DNA of 45,051 nucleotides from a virus, in IMG/VR virus record IMGVR_UViG_3300005532_000022, positions 1 to 45,051 of that record; one strand, 5' to 3'. Both the position numbers and the translations under genes were made by a program. This document shows, piece after piece, positions 31,991 through 40,975 of this stretch; position 1 is the stretch's first letter; the number at the start of each line of letters is the position of its first letter. A model generated the notes under the pieces. The model saw only the letters and a program-made list of their open reading frames with translations. It searched no databases and was not told the origin of the DNA.

Positions 31991-32686
31991 ATGAGCCATT
32001 CGTTCGACCAATTTCAGCAGCAGCGCGACGTCGCGTTCGTGGACGAGGCAGGCAAGCTCTCGTCCGCGCGGCGCGACGCGCTGCTGAGGCAGGCGATCGT
32101 GCAGAGATATTCGAGCGACCGCCCGCTGGAAACGGTTTCGGACATCGCCGGGAACGGGACGTCGCTCATCGCCCTGCCGGCAGGTTATGAGCAAGGATTC
32201 TCGAGCATCCGATCGATCGAATTTCCGGTGGGCAGCGTGCCGCCGGTGCTGCTGCTCGACGAGGACTGGCAGCTCTACCGCGACACGAGCGCGCTCAAAA
32301 TCATGCTGCTCGGATCGACCGCTGCGGCGACGGACACGCTGCGAGTCACATTCACCGCGCGTCACCTGGACGATGGCTCGACGGTGCCCGACGCGGACTT
32401 CGAGGCGGTTTGCGATTACGCAGCGGCGCTTTGCTATGACGCGATGGCCGGGCTTTACACGCAGAGCGGCGACCCGTCTCTCGCCGCGGACGTCGTGAAC
32501 TACAGGACGAAGAATCAGGAGTATCAAAGCCTCGCGAATGCCGCGAGGAAGCGCTATTTCCAGCACATGGGGATCGACCCGAGCGACACCTCGACGGGAA
32601 CCGGTCCGGCGATTGCGACGGGCAATCTCTACGAGACGCAGGGTTCGGGGCTTGACAGGCTGACGCATCCGAGGAGTTCGCGCTAG
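31991..32686 (+). CDS. Head-tail connector protein
   Basis: A 231-residue protein. An N-terminal helix ('ARRDALLRQAIVQRYSSDRP'), a beta part ('FSSIRSIEFPVGSVPPVLLL') and a helical region ('DFEAVCDYAAALCYDAMAGL') match the plan of adaptor proteins that bind the portal. The C-terminal tail is flexible. The gene starts 18 bp after its neighbour and overlaps the next by one base. Confidence 0.65.
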   Translation: MSHSFDQFQQQRDVAFVDEAGKLSSARRDALLRQAIVQRYSSDRPLETVSDIAGNGTSLIALPAGYEQGFSSIRSIEFPVGSVPPVLLLDEDWQLYRDTSALKIMLLGSTAAATDTLRVTFTARHLDDGSTVPDADFEAVCDYAAALCYDAMAGLYTQSGDPSLAADVVNYRTKNQEYQSLANAARKRYFQHMGIDPSDTSTGTGPAIATGNLYETQGSGLDRLTHPRSSR

Positions 32687-33210
32687 TGGCCGTGACGTTC
32701 AAAATCGTGGGCCTCGATAAGGCGATCGCGACCGTGCGCGACGCGGTGCTCTCCGGCGTTGACGCGGGCCTCGATGTGGCCGGAGCGCGAGGGCAGCAGC
32801 TCGTCGTCAAGAACATCACGAGCCCGTTTCTCGGGCGCGGGCCGGCAGTGGCTTCGGGAATCCTGGCCGGCAGCATCGCGTTCGAGACGACAAAGACAGT
32901 GGACATCAGCCAGGTGGAGATCCTCGCGCAGCCGCCGGCGGACGTCTATGCGGGGTACGTCGAGGCGGGAACCGGGCCGCACTTTCCACCGCCCGAAGCT
33001 CTGCTTCCGTGGGTAAAGCAAAAGTTCCACGTCGGAGATGAAAAGACCGCGCTGTCGATCGCTTTCGCGGTGGCGAGAAAAATCGCGAAGCGCGGCACTT
33101 CGGCTTTCGGGATGTTCGCGCGGGCGCTGCCGCAGCTGCAGCAGGAGCTCGGAGGGATTTTCGAGCGCGCGATCGGCGAGTCGCTCGTGAAGCGGGGGCT
33201 CGGAAGCTGA
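32686..33210 (+). CDS. Tail completion protein (HK97 gp10-like)
   Basis: A 174-residue protein. 'AGLDVAGARGQQLVVKNITS', 'GILAGSIAFE' and 'VYAGYVEAGTGPHFPPPEAL' are the pattern of the HK97 gp10-like family of head-tail joining proteins. GTG 32686 overlaps the previous stop. Confidence 0.75.
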   Translation: MAVTFKIVGLDKAIATVRDAVLSGVDAGLDVAGARGQQLVVKNITSPFLGRGPAVASGILAGSIAFETTKTVDISQVEILAQPPADVYAGYVEAGTGPHFPPPEALLPWVKQKFHVGDEKTALSIAFAVARKIAKRGTSAFGMFARALPQLQQELGGIFERAIGESLVKRGLGS

Positions 33211-33211
33211 G

Positions 33212-33667
33212 ATGGCGCTCGACGACATCATCACCGAAACGGCTGCCATCCTCGAGACGGTCGCGAACGTGGGAAAAGTGAACGCTTATCGCCGCGCCGT
33301 GAACACGGAAGCCGACGTGGCGGCGGCTTACAAGGACGAAGCGACTGGAATGATCAGAGCCTGGGACGTAACGCGGGAGAGCACGCAGTCGAACGACCGC
33401 ACCGTCGGCGCGACCGAGGAGCTGCATCTGATCGTGTTGCGCGGCTATTTGAGCGTGAAAGATGCTGAGGCTTCCGAGCGCACTTTCCAGAATCTGATCG
33501 AGGCGATTCGCGGAGCTTTCCGCGCGAAGCGGAACCTGAACGGAAAGGCGCTCGATTCGACGCCGATGAACGCGCGCACGGTGACGGCGGCGAGCCTTTC
33601 GGGAATCCTGGTGCATTACTGCGAGCTCGCGTTTACGGTGCAGGAGTTCCCGCTTTCGACGGCGTGA
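33212..33667 (+). CDS. Tail terminator-like protein
   Basis: A 151-residue alpha/beta protein ('DDIITETAAILETVANVGKV', then 'RAWDVTRESTQSNDR', 'VLRGYLSVKDAEASERTFQN' and 'GILVHYCELAFTVQEFPLS'). Plan, length and position between the gp10-like and tube genes fit the ring protein that caps the tail tube. Motif support is weak. Confidence 0.6.
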   Translation: MALDDIITETAAILETVANVGKVNAYRRAVNTEADVAAAYKDEATGMIRAWDVTRESTQSNDRTVGATEELHLIVLRGYLSVKDAEASERTFQNLIEAIRGAFRAKRNLNGKALDSTPMNARTVTAASLSGILVHYCELAFTVQEFPLSTA

Positions 33668-33679
33668 GGAAAGGGCGAG

Positions 33680-33931
33680 ATGACGGCGGAAGATTTTGTG
33701 GACGTGAGGCTGACGGCGGCGGGCGAAGCGGCCGCGGGAAAAGGCGAAAGCGCCTGCGTGCGCGTCCACGGCAGCAATTACCAGTACGCGTTCGCTCCGG
33801 GAAAGATCGTTCGCGTGGCCGCGGCGGAATTCCGCGCGCGCCTCGCGGAGACGCGGATCGACGGAGCGCAGATTTTTGAGATCGTGAAGCCCGGGGCGAA
33901 GAAAAGCGCCGGGAACGGGAGCGGCAAATGA
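33680..33931 (+). CDS. Small hypothetical protein
   Basis: An 83-residue protein with beta-strand pattern ('ACVRVHGSNYQYAFAPGKIV') and a Lys/Gly tail. ATG 33680 is preceded by GGAAAGGGCGAG, and the end overlaps the tube gene. It may be a tail-joining factor. Function unknown. Confidence 0.55.
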   Translation: MTAEDFVDVRLTAAGEAAAGKGESACVRVHGSNYQYAFAPGKIVRVAAAEFRARLAETRIDGAQIFEIVKPGAKKSAGNGSGK

Positions 33932-34935
33932 GCTTTAATTCGCAGTTGATCCGTGCGCGGGCCATCGTGATCAGCGACAAGAAGGAAACAAACTACGGGA
34001 CCGCGCTGCTCGATGCTTCGCTGACGCACAGCCTGCGGTTCGACGGCGGCGCGTTTTCGACGCTGCCGGAACAGCAGTTCTTTTCTGACGCCGGCCTCGC
34101 GAAGGGATTTCCTTGGGCTTCGGTGCGCACGGAGATCCAGCGCGACGCCAAATTCTCGCTGAGCGGCGCGGCGGTGTACGACTACTTCGCCGGCTGGATC
34201 GGAGCGTTCCTTTTCGGCAAGGTGACGACGACCGGCGCCGTGAGCCCCTACACCCACAAGTTCACGGCCGATCTTTCGACGCTGCTTTCGCCTGTCACCA
34301 GCATCTGGATCCAGGACACGGCAGACGTGAAATACAAGCTGATGGATCTTGCGATCACTTCGGCGAAATTCAACGGCGGCGCGGTCGGGCCGGTGACCTG
34401 CGACATCGAGATGATCGGCAGCGGCCATCACCTCGACGCAGGAACCTTTGTGGCGCCGGCGCTAGCGAATCCGACGTTCATCCTCAACAATGACGCCGAT
34501 ATTCTGCTCGGGCCTCCGGGCGCGCCGGTGTCCATAAAACAGCGCGTCCGCAGCTGGAGCGTGAGCATCGACGGGCAGCAGGAAGCGGTGCGGCATCCCG
34601 GCGGCGGAATCTACGCCGGCTACCATCGTCGCGGCGACATGAAGTTCGGCCTGCAGATGCAGGTTTCCGCGAAGGACGTCGACGACATTCGCACGCTGCT
34701 GATCAACGGCACGGAGCAGGAAGTTCAGATCAACGTCAACTCCGGAGCCGCGGCGCAACTGAAGTTCCGCTTCCCGCATGTGAAGTTCAAGGGCGGCCCG
34801 GCGGCGGACGGCAACTTCGTGGCCTATAATCTGACGGTGGACGACAACGGCCTGCTGGCGAACAACTACCCGACCGACGAGCCGTTCGAGATGACCGTGG
34901 TGAACGGCCAGGCGAGCTGGCTCACGGCGGGATGA
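33928..34935 (+). CDS. Major tail tube protein
   Basis: A 335-residue, beta-rich protein. 'SLTHSLRFDGGAFSTLPEQQ', 'YDYFAGWIGAFLFGKVTTTG', 'SPYTHKFTADLSTLLSPVTS', 'KYKLMDLAITSAKFNGGAVG' and 'SWSVSIDGQQEAVRHPGGGI' are the layout of siphovirus tail tube proteins with an extra C-terminal domain. Hexameric rings stack to form the tube. ATG 33928 overlaps the previous stop. Confidence 0.8.
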   Translation: MSFNSQLIRARAIVISDKKETNYGTALLDASLTHSLRFDGGAFSTLPEQQFFSDAGLAKGFPWASVRTEIQRDAKFSLSGAAVYDYFAGWIGAFLFGKVTTTGAVSPYTHKFTADLSTLLSPVTSIWIQDTADVKYKLMDLAITSAKFNGGAVGPVTCDIEMIGSGHHLDAGTFVAPALANPTFILNNDADILLGPPGAPVSIKQRVRSWSVSIDGQQEAVRHPGGGIYAGYHRRGDMKFGLQMQVSAKDVDDIRTLLINGTEQEVQINVNSGAAAQLKFRFPHVKFKGGPAADGNFVAYNLTVDDNGLLANNYPTDEPFEMTVVNGQASWLTAG

Positions 34936-34953
34936 ACGGCAAGACTTTTTCAG

Positions 34954-34992
34954 TTTGGGATTTGCATACACAAACGCTATACAAATCCCGAA
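34954..34992 (+). promoter_or_regulatory. Putative promoter embedded in an inverted repeat before the tail genes
   Basis: TTTGGGATTTG (34954-34964) and CAAATCCCGAA (34982-34992) are inverted arms with one mismatch. Inside them TTGGGA (34955-34960) and TATACA (34978-34983) are spaced 17 bp, each a four-of-six match to -35 and -10 boxes. The AT-rich stretch stands out in a GC-rich region. The rest of the 221-bp gap (34936-35156) has only a 27-codon frame at 35028-35111. A regulated tail promoter or a hairpin is possible. Confidence 0.4.
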
Positions 34993-35156
34993 CCCCGGCG
35001 AACGGGCCCTTCCTCAGGGCAAACAAGATGGCGCGGGGAGCAGCACAACTCAGGGCTCTGGAGCTTGACCCGAGCGGGACACCGGCAACGCCACGCCGGA
35101 CCCGAGCCTGAGACACCGAAAATAGATGCGCCCGCGCGGCGCGGAAAAGGTGTCTC

Positions 35157-35915
35157 ATGACGGAAGAAAGAAACGAACTCCTGGCGCTCGACGCGGCGGA
35201 ACGCGTGGCCACGTTCCAGTCGAAGGGCAAAATCTACCGCCACGTCTTTTCCCGGCTGACTTCGCAGCACTGGGAAAAATTCTTTTCGAACATCATCGTC
35301 GAGTTCAAGCAGGAGGGCGGCGGCTATTCGCAGCTCGTCGATACCGATGTTGCTTCGCTCGAGCTCTACGCCAAGGCTGTGCTGCGCGTGGAGGGCTATT
35401 CGACGCGCGACGGCAGCGACCCGCGAAACCTTCCGACCTGGCCGGAATGCATTCCGCAGAACCATCGCTTCCGCGCGGTGGACGCGTTGACCGCGGTGAG
35501 CCGCGACGAGATGGACGAATCCCTGCTCGACGCGGACCTCGTCACGGTGAAGCTCAACGCGCTGTGGAATGAAAGCGCGCCGGGCGCGATGAAGGAGTTC
35601 CGCGGCCTGGAGCACCGCTTTCGCGTGCCGACCGCGGATCACCGGCGCCGCTACCTGAAGGGCCGGAACCGCGCGTTCATCGCGGGCGGAAGCCGCAGAG
35701 GGCTGACGATCATTCCTTCGTCGCACGCCGTGATGCTCAGGCTGTATGACGAGCTGATCGAAAGCGTGGAAGGATATTCGGTCGGTGGAGCGCCGCTCTC
35801 CGGGCGCGAAGCGATCGCGCGGGAGATGGATCTGTTCCACAAACAGGCGGCGGTGAGCCACCTGTTTCCGGCTTCCGACCGCGCGCAGCAGGCGGAGGCG
35901 ACGGAAGCGGCATGA
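35157..35915 (+). CDS. Tail assembly chaperone-like protein
   Basis: A 252-residue protein. 'ERVATFQSKGKIYRHVFSRL' followed by 'QHWEKFFSNIIVEFK' and a helical C-terminal part ('HAVMLRLYDELIESVEGYSV') suit the chaperone that coats the tape measure in siphoviruses. It lies between tube and tape measure. No slippery sequence is seen at its end. The next frame has its own ATG, so the usual frameshift product appears absent. Confidence 0.6.
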   Translation: MTEERNELLALDAAERVATFQSKGKIYRHVFSRLTSQHWEKFFSNIIVEFKQEGGGYSQLVDTDVASLELYAKAVLRVEGYSTRDGSDPRNLPTWPECIPQNHRFRAVDALTAVSRDEMDESLLDADLVTVKLNALWNESAPGAMKEFRGLEHRFRVPTADHRRRYLKGRNRAFIAGGSRRGLTIIPSSHAVMLRLYDELIESVEGYSVGGAPLSGREAIAREMDLFHKQAAVSHLFPASDRAQQAEATEAA

Positions 35916-36355
35916 ATACTGTCTCCGAGCTCCGAGGCCGGCTGATCGCCGTCACGAGCGACGCGGAAGGTTTGCGCCAGGCGGCGATCGAGCTGATGGA
36001 AGAATCGCTCGACGCGCCGGAGCGCGAGCGGATCGAGCGGCTGGCCAAGACCGCGGCGAACGGCGAGCGCCTGCTCGAATCGCTTCCGCAGAGGCGCACG
36101 CTTTCTCCGGGCTACTATCTGTGGCTCGCTTCGGTGATCGAGACGGTTGTCGAGCCGATGGAAGCGGGCGTGAGCTTCCACTCTTCGGACCTTGACGCCG
36201 ATGAAATGACAACTCTGCGCGCGATCCGCGAAGCGCGGTCGGAATTCCGCAGAATGCATCCGCCCTGCAAGGGATGCGGGAAGCCGCTCGCGGACGCGGC
36301 GCTCGAACGCTGCGCGGAGTGCGATTTCGTGATGAAGCAGGCGGGGAGAAGATAG
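35912..36355 (+). CDS. Second tail chaperone-position protein with zinc ribbon
   Basis: A 147-residue protein, helical for 110 residues, ending in 'CKGCGKPLADAALERCAECD', two CxxC pairs that form a zinc ribbon. Its position directly before the tape measure is that of the second tail chaperone. ATG 35912 overlaps the previous stop. The ribbon is unusual there and may stabilise binding to its partner. Confidence 0.6.
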   Translation: MNTVSELRGRLIAVTSDAEGLRQAAIELMEESLDAPERERIERLAKTAANGERLLESLPQRRTLSPGYYLWLASVIETVVEPMEAGVSFHSSDLDADEMTTLRAIREARSEFRRMHPPCKGCGKPLADAALERCAECDFVMKQAGRR

Positions 36356-38995
36356 ATGCCGGCGACCGCTTCCATCGTGATTCAGGTCGATGAAAAGGGC
36401 GCCGTCGCCTCGTTCAACCGCCTGGATGCAGCGGGGAAGCAGATCAATTTTCAGAACGTGAGCGACCGCGGAACGAAGGCGATGGCCGCGGTGAGCGACT
36501 CGAGCGAGAGAGCGCGGCAATCGGCGCAGCTGCTCGCGAATATGACGGGAATCCAGCTGCCGCGAGCGCTCGAGCAAGTGCTGGCGAAGACGCCGGGAGT
36601 GCAGAGCGCGCTGAACGCAGCATTCGCGGCTACGGTGGTGATCACGCTGACGAAGGAAGTGCTGTCGCTCGTGGATTCGCTCACCGGATATTCCGAGCAG
36701 CTCGCTAAAATCCAGCAGCAGAGCCAGGCGATCATGCAGAGCGTCGGGCAGGCCAACACCGCCCTGCTTGGGCCGCAGACTCTCGAGCAGATCAACCAGA
36801 GGATCCTTCAGACGACGAAGAACATCGACACGCTGAACCAGCACTTCGGGCTTACCGGCGATGCGCTCGGAGATGCGCTGAGGCGAGGCCTCGCGAAGTA
36901 CAGCGCGAGCGAGTCGATTCTGCTCGATGAGCTTGACCAGCAAAAAGACGTTCTGAACCAGCTGAACGTCGAACAGGCGAAGCTGCTCGATCAGCAACGA
37001 AGGCAAGATCCCGTTACGATTTTGCAGCTGCAGAATCAGGCGAGAGAGGCAGGGCTAGAGGGAATTGCGAAAATACGCCAAGCCGAAAAGGATCGAGTCG
37101 CGGAGGCTATCGCCGACGGAAAAGCGAACGCGCAAAACGAGCGGGTGACTCAGGCGCAGATTGTGGCAGCGCATGCCGAAGCGGCTGCGCAGGAAAAGCA
37201 ATATAGCCGTTCCGTTCACGACGCCACCCTGCAGCTCGAGGAGCAGGCCGGAACGGCGCAGCTGAAGGGCATCACTGCAGTGCTTGCGCAGGAGGAGATC
37301 GCCGTCGGGCAGCAGAAAAGGCTGCTGGAAAGAAGGCTGATCGACCAGAGCGATTTCGAGGCCAGAAAATTAGCCATCGAGCTTATCGCCGAAAGGCAGC
37401 GGCAGGAAATCGAGCGGCAAGCCGCCGAGCAGACGACCCAGACCGAGGAAGATGCTGCCGCCGCGATGGCTCTGCCGTGGGAGCGGTCGAACGTGCAAAT
37501 CCAGATCGACGCGCAGCGCAGGATTCGCGCGATTCAGCAGGCTCTGCAGGATTCGACGATCACGGAAGCGCAGGCATCGCAGCAGATTACTGCTGTGTGG
37601 GCCACCGCGTTCGCGCAGATGCGGGACAACCTGGCGCAGCAGCTTGAGGGGCTGTTCGACGACATCACGAGCGGCAACATTGGCAGGACGTTCCTCAATA
37701 ATTTCAAGCACCTGGTCTTCGAAATGATCGCCGCGTGGCTGCTGGGATTGCGGCAGATGCAGAGCTCAACGGCGGGGCTCTTCAGCGGCGGAGGACTTCT
37801 TGGCGGCCTCCTTGGCGGCATCCTCGGAATCAATCTAGGCGGAGGCGGCTTCGGCGCGAGCGGCGCGCAATCGGTCGGCATAGGAGGCACGCCGGGAATT
37901 TTCGGAAGCTTTTTCGGCGGCGGAGGATCGGGCGGCGGCGGCCTGCTGGGCGGCTTGCTCGGCAAAGTCTTTGGAGGCTCATCGTCGAGCAACTCTGCAG
38001 CCTCCTCGGCCGCGTTGGGTTTGGGCAGCCTTCCTTTCGCGCTCTCATCTTCCCAGCTTGGCAATCTGAGTCTGACAGCGCTCCCGCTTTCGGCTGGTGA
38101 TGGTCTTGGGGCTAGATCGGTCCTTCCGGCGGGCGCGAGCGCGGCGATTGGAGGAAAATTCGCCGGGCTTTTGGGCGGACTAGGTTCGCTTGCGACCCTG
38201 GGAGGCCTTGGTTTGCTCGGGCTCGCTGGACGCGCCGGGCCGTTTGGCGGAACAGCTCTCGGTGCTGCTGGTGGGGCCTTGACTGGCCTCGGTTTGACGC
38301 TTGCGTTCCCCGGCGTTTTTGGAAGCCTCGGGGCTGCCGGCATCGCGGGAATTGCTGGCGCATTCACATTTGGGATCGGTGCGCTGATCGGCGGCATCAT
38401 CGGATTTTTCTCCGGGCTCTTCGGAGGCGGTAAACGCCAGCGGGCCGTCGAGCAGCTCGGCCAGCAGGTGAAGGACAAAATCAAGCAAATCGAGGATGCC
38501 TACAACACGCACCAGATCGATGCGGCTTCGGCCATCTCGAACCTCGAGGATCTGCGAAAGCAGGCGCATGCGCAGATGCACAAGCTCGGCGGCGACACGC
38601 GCACGCGGGTCGAACAGCCGGTGGACGCCGCGGAAAAATACATCAACGACACAGAAGCCGAGCGCGCGCGAAGAGCGGCAATCCAGTTCGGTCCCGCGCA
38701 GTTCCACGAAGGCGGCGTCGTGCGCGGCGGCTGGCCGGCAATTCATGGCAGGCCCGCGTTTCACGCGGGCGGCGAGGTGAACGCGAACCTGCTGATCGGC
38801 GAAGGAGTGGTCAATCGCAGAGGCATGGCGCTTCTCGGCGAAAGCGGACTGAACGCGCTAAACAGCGGCGGCGGCGTCGGCGGAGACGTGCATGTGCACT
38901 TCCACGATCAGGTGAACGACACCTGGCTGCGCAACGGCGGCGCGGTGAAAGTGGCGCAAGCGATCAACCAGGCGATCCGCGAAGGCAGGATATGA
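36356..38995 (+). CDS. Tape measure protein
   Basis: An 879-residue protein that sets tail length. N-terminal residues 1-110 are compact, 110-400 are long coiled helices ('GIAKIRQAEKDRVAEAIADG'), 470-720 are Gly-rich and hydrophobic ('GGLLGGLLGGILGINLGGGG'), and the C-terminus ('FHEGGVVRGGWPAIHGRPAF' and 'HVHFHDQVNDTWLRNGGAVK') is typical of tape measures. By family rule of about 0.15 nm per residue, the tail would be near 130 nm. The gene starts right after the previous stop. Confidence 0.9.
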   Translation: MPATASIVIQVDEKGAVASFNRLDAAGKQINFQNVSDRGTKAMAAVSDSSERARQSAQLLANMTGIQLPRALEQVLAKTPGVQSALNAAFAATVVITLTKEVLSLVDSLTGYSEQLAKIQQQSQAIMQSVGQANTALLGPQTLEQINQRILQTTKNIDTLNQHFGLTGDALGDALRRGLAKYSASESILLDELDQQKDVLNQLNVEQAKLLDQQRRQDPVTILQLQNQAREAGLEGIAKIRQAEKDRVAEAIADGKANAQNERVTQAQIVAAHAEAAAQEKQYSRSVHDATLQLEEQAGTAQLKGITAVLAQEEIAVGQQKRLLERRLIDQSDFEARKLAIELIAERQRQEIERQAAEQTTQTEEDAAAAMALPWERSNVQIQIDAQRRIRAIQQALQDSTITEAQASQQITAVWATAFAQMRDNLAQQLEGLFDDITSGNIGRTFLNNFKHLVFEMIAAWLLGLRQMQSSTAGLFSGGGLLGGLLGGILGINLGGGGFGASGAQSVGIGGTPGIFGSFFGGGGSGGGGLLGGLLGKVFGGSSSSNSAASSAALGLGSLPFALSSSQLGNLSLTALPLSAGDGLGARSVLPAGASAAIGGKFAGLLGGLGSLATLGGLGLLGLAGRAGPFGGTALGAAGGALTGLGLTLAFPGVFGSLGAAGIAGIAGAFTFGIGALIGGIIGFFSGLFGGGKRQRAVEQLGQQVKDKIKQIEDAYNTHQIDAASAISNLEDLRKQAHAQMHKLGGDTRTRVEQPVDAAEKYINDTEAERARRAAIQFGPAQFHEGGVVRGGWPAIHGRPAFHAGGEVNANLLIGEGVVNRRGMALLGESGLNALNSGGGVGGDVHVHFHDQVNDTWLRNGGAVKVAQAINQAIREGRI

Positions 38996-39807
38996 GCGAG
39001 CAGAACATCCTGAATCCCTCGGCCACAAGCCTCTTGAATTTCGACTGGGGCTACAGCGAAGGACTGCCGGAGACGGATTCGGTGTGGCAGGCGGCGAGCG
39101 GGAAAGACTACTCGAGGCTGCAGCTCGCGCGCGGTCGGACCTACGAGCTGACCTGGGCGAAGCGTGATCTTGCGACGGCGCTCGCGCTGCAGCAATGGGA
39201 GCGCCAGTACAAGCGGGACTTCTTCACGCTGGTCGACTGGGAAAAGAGCCGCTACTTCACCGGGCGATTCGACGGCCCGCTGACCTACAGTCCCGCCGGC
39301 TTCAATCAGTGGACCATTCGTGGAAGATTTATCGAGCTGCCGGGCGTGGCGATGTTTTCCTATCCCACGAACTGGACGCGGGACGCGATGTTCCTCGAAG
39401 AGCGGAACGGCTTCGGCGAAGACCTTGTGAAGCTGGGAGGCACATGGGCCTTCAATCAGAATGCCAGCTACCACGGTGGATCGCAGTACAACACCGCGCT
39501 GGCGCCGTCCGGCAATGAGACCGCTGAGTGGTTGTATTTGGGGTACGGATTCCGCCTGTGGTCTGCCAAGAACAACGCCTGGGGAATTGCTCAGGTCAGC
39601 GCGACAAGAGTCAGCGACGGCTCCGTCGTACTCGCAGCGACGAACGTCGACCTCTATGCCGCGAGCCTGACGGCTTCGGCGGCGTTGCTGACGAAGAGCG
39701 ACCTTCCCCTCGGCATCTATCGCGTAAAGATCGTGCCCACGTTGACGAAGAACGCCTCTTCGTCCAATTTCCTTGTGACGGCCGACGCCATCGAGGTGAT
39801 GCAGTGA
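38992..39807 (+). CDS. Distal tail protein (DUF2460-like)
   Basis: A 271-residue protein. 'SLLNFDWGYSEGLPETDSVW' and a repeated 'TYELTWAKRDLATALALQQW', 'FTLVDWEKSRYFTGRFDG', 'WTIRGRFIELPG' resemble distal-tail proteins encoded after the tape measure. The C-terminal half is a beta-rich appended domain ('GYGFRLWSAKNNAWGIAQVS'). ATGA overlap upstream. Confidence 0.65.
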   Translation: MSEQNILNPSATSLLNFDWGYSEGLPETDSVWQAASGKDYSRLQLARGRTYELTWAKRDLATALALQQWERQYKRDFFTLVDWEKSRYFTGRFDGPLTYSPAGFNQWTIRGRFIELPGVAMFSYPTNWTRDAMFLEERNGFGEDLVKLGGTWAFNQNASYHGGSQYNTALAPSGNETAEWLYLGYGFRLWSAKNNAWGIAQVSATRVSDGSVVLAATNVDLYAASLTASAALLTKSDLPLGIYRVKIVPTLTKNASSSNFLVTADAIEVMQ

Positions 39808-40973
39808 GGTCGCTTCCGGCGGGACTCGCAGCGGAGCTGGCGAAGCGGCGCTCATCCGCGGTCCGCGTGCATCTACTCGACGTGCAGCGAAGCGATGGCA
39901 CGAATTATTTCTGGGCGACGCATGAGGGCGTCTACCCGTCCGTGCTCACCGGCTCTAACCAGGCGTACAAACCGTGGCTCAAAGCCGATCAGCTGAAGCT
40001 GCAATTCTCGCGCTCGCTTTCGGCCGACTATGGTGAGTTCCACCTCCAGAACCTCAGCGGCAACACGATCGACCGCGAAGTCGCCGCGCTCCTGGCCGCA
40101 GGCGAATTCGAAGGCGCGTACTGCATCTGCCGGCGGTGGTACATGCCGCTGGATGCGGCGGGCTTCGAGTTTCACGGCTTTGCGAGCGAGCCGGAAGTCA
40201 ACGGCGAGGAAGTGATCTTCCGGATTCTCCAGCTTTTCCAGCCGAACGAACAGGCCGCGGCTGGAGTGATTCAGACGCAGACCTGCCACTGGCGGTTCAC
40301 GTCCGCGCAATGCGGATATCGCCGCGGGCAGCTCTTCGTGCCGCTGACGACGGCGACGATTTTCGGCGCCAGTGCGATCGGCGCGGCGGGACTGACGCTA
40401 ACGCCGGATCTCTATAAAGATGAGCTGGTGATGATCCTCAGCGGAACGGGCGCCGGCCAGGAGCGCTACGTGTCGACGCACACCGCGACGACGTTCACGC
40501 TCAAATCCAACTGGACGACGGTTCCGGACGCGACGAGCAAGTTCATCGTTACGGGACCGGGAACCATGAAGGTCGGAGCAACCGTTGCGGACGCCTTCGG
40601 GCCAAACCTCATCGGCAATTCAGGACTCTCACGTACCGTGAATGGCGATACGGACGCGAACGTCTATATCATCAGCGGCATGGGAGCGGGGCAGTTCCGC
40701 TCCATCGTGAGCAACACCGCGACGGCGTTCACGGTGAGCCCTTCATGGTCGACTACGCCCGACGCGACCAGCATGTTTGTGGTCATCTACAAAAGCTGCG
40801 ACAAGGATCGCGCGAGCTGCAACGCCCGCGGCGTGCTCGAGCGCTTCAGCGGGATCATCCATCTGCAAGCTCAAGTGACGAGGGTGCCGGGCAGCCACGG
40901 CGTTCAGCCGGGCTCCGGCAGTGGCCCGGGTGGCGACCCTCATCGTATCGGCAAAGGCAGGATTGTGCTCTAG
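39804..40973 (+). CDS. DUF2163/BR0599-like tail protein with two inserted beta repeats
   Basis: A 389-residue protein. 'VHLLDVQRSDGTNYFWATHE', 'LKLQFSRSLSADYGEFHLQN' and 'GFEFHGFASEPEVNGEEVIF' belong to the DUF2163 family of tail-tip hub proteins. Cys pairs 'CHWRFTSAQCGYRR' and 'SCDKDRASCNARG' form the family metal-binding C-terminus but are separated by about 160 residues. The insertion holds two similar repeats at about 40435-40552 and 40666-40785 ('SGTGAGQERYVSTHTATTFT' and 'SGMGAGQFRSIVSNTATAFT'). GTG 39804 overlaps the previous stop. Confidence 0.75.
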   Translation: MRSLPAGLAAELAKRRSSAVRVHLLDVQRSDGTNYFWATHEGVYPSVLTGSNQAYKPWLKADQLKLQFSRSLSADYGEFHLQNLSGNTIDREVAALLAAGEFEGAYCICRRWYMPLDAAGFEFHGFASEPEVNGEEVIFRILQLFQPNEQAAAGVIQTQTCHWRFTSAQCGYRRGQLFVPLTTATIFGASAIGAAGLTLTPDLYKDELVMILSGTGAGQERYVSTHTATTFTLKSNWTTVPDATSKFIVTGPGTMKVGATVADAFGPNLIGNSGLSRTVNGDTDANVYIISGMGAGQFRSIVSNTATAFTVSPSWSTTPDATSMFVVIYKSCDKDRASCNARGVLERFSGIIHLQAQVTRVPGSHGVQPGSGSGPGGDPHRIGKGRIVL

Positions 40974-40975
40974 CC

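Noticed and set aside
35028-35111. 27-codon frame in the gap before the tail chaperone gene
   Set aside because: It is short and low in complexity, with no good ribosome site. The inverted repeat and promoter-like boxes are the better explanation for the gap.
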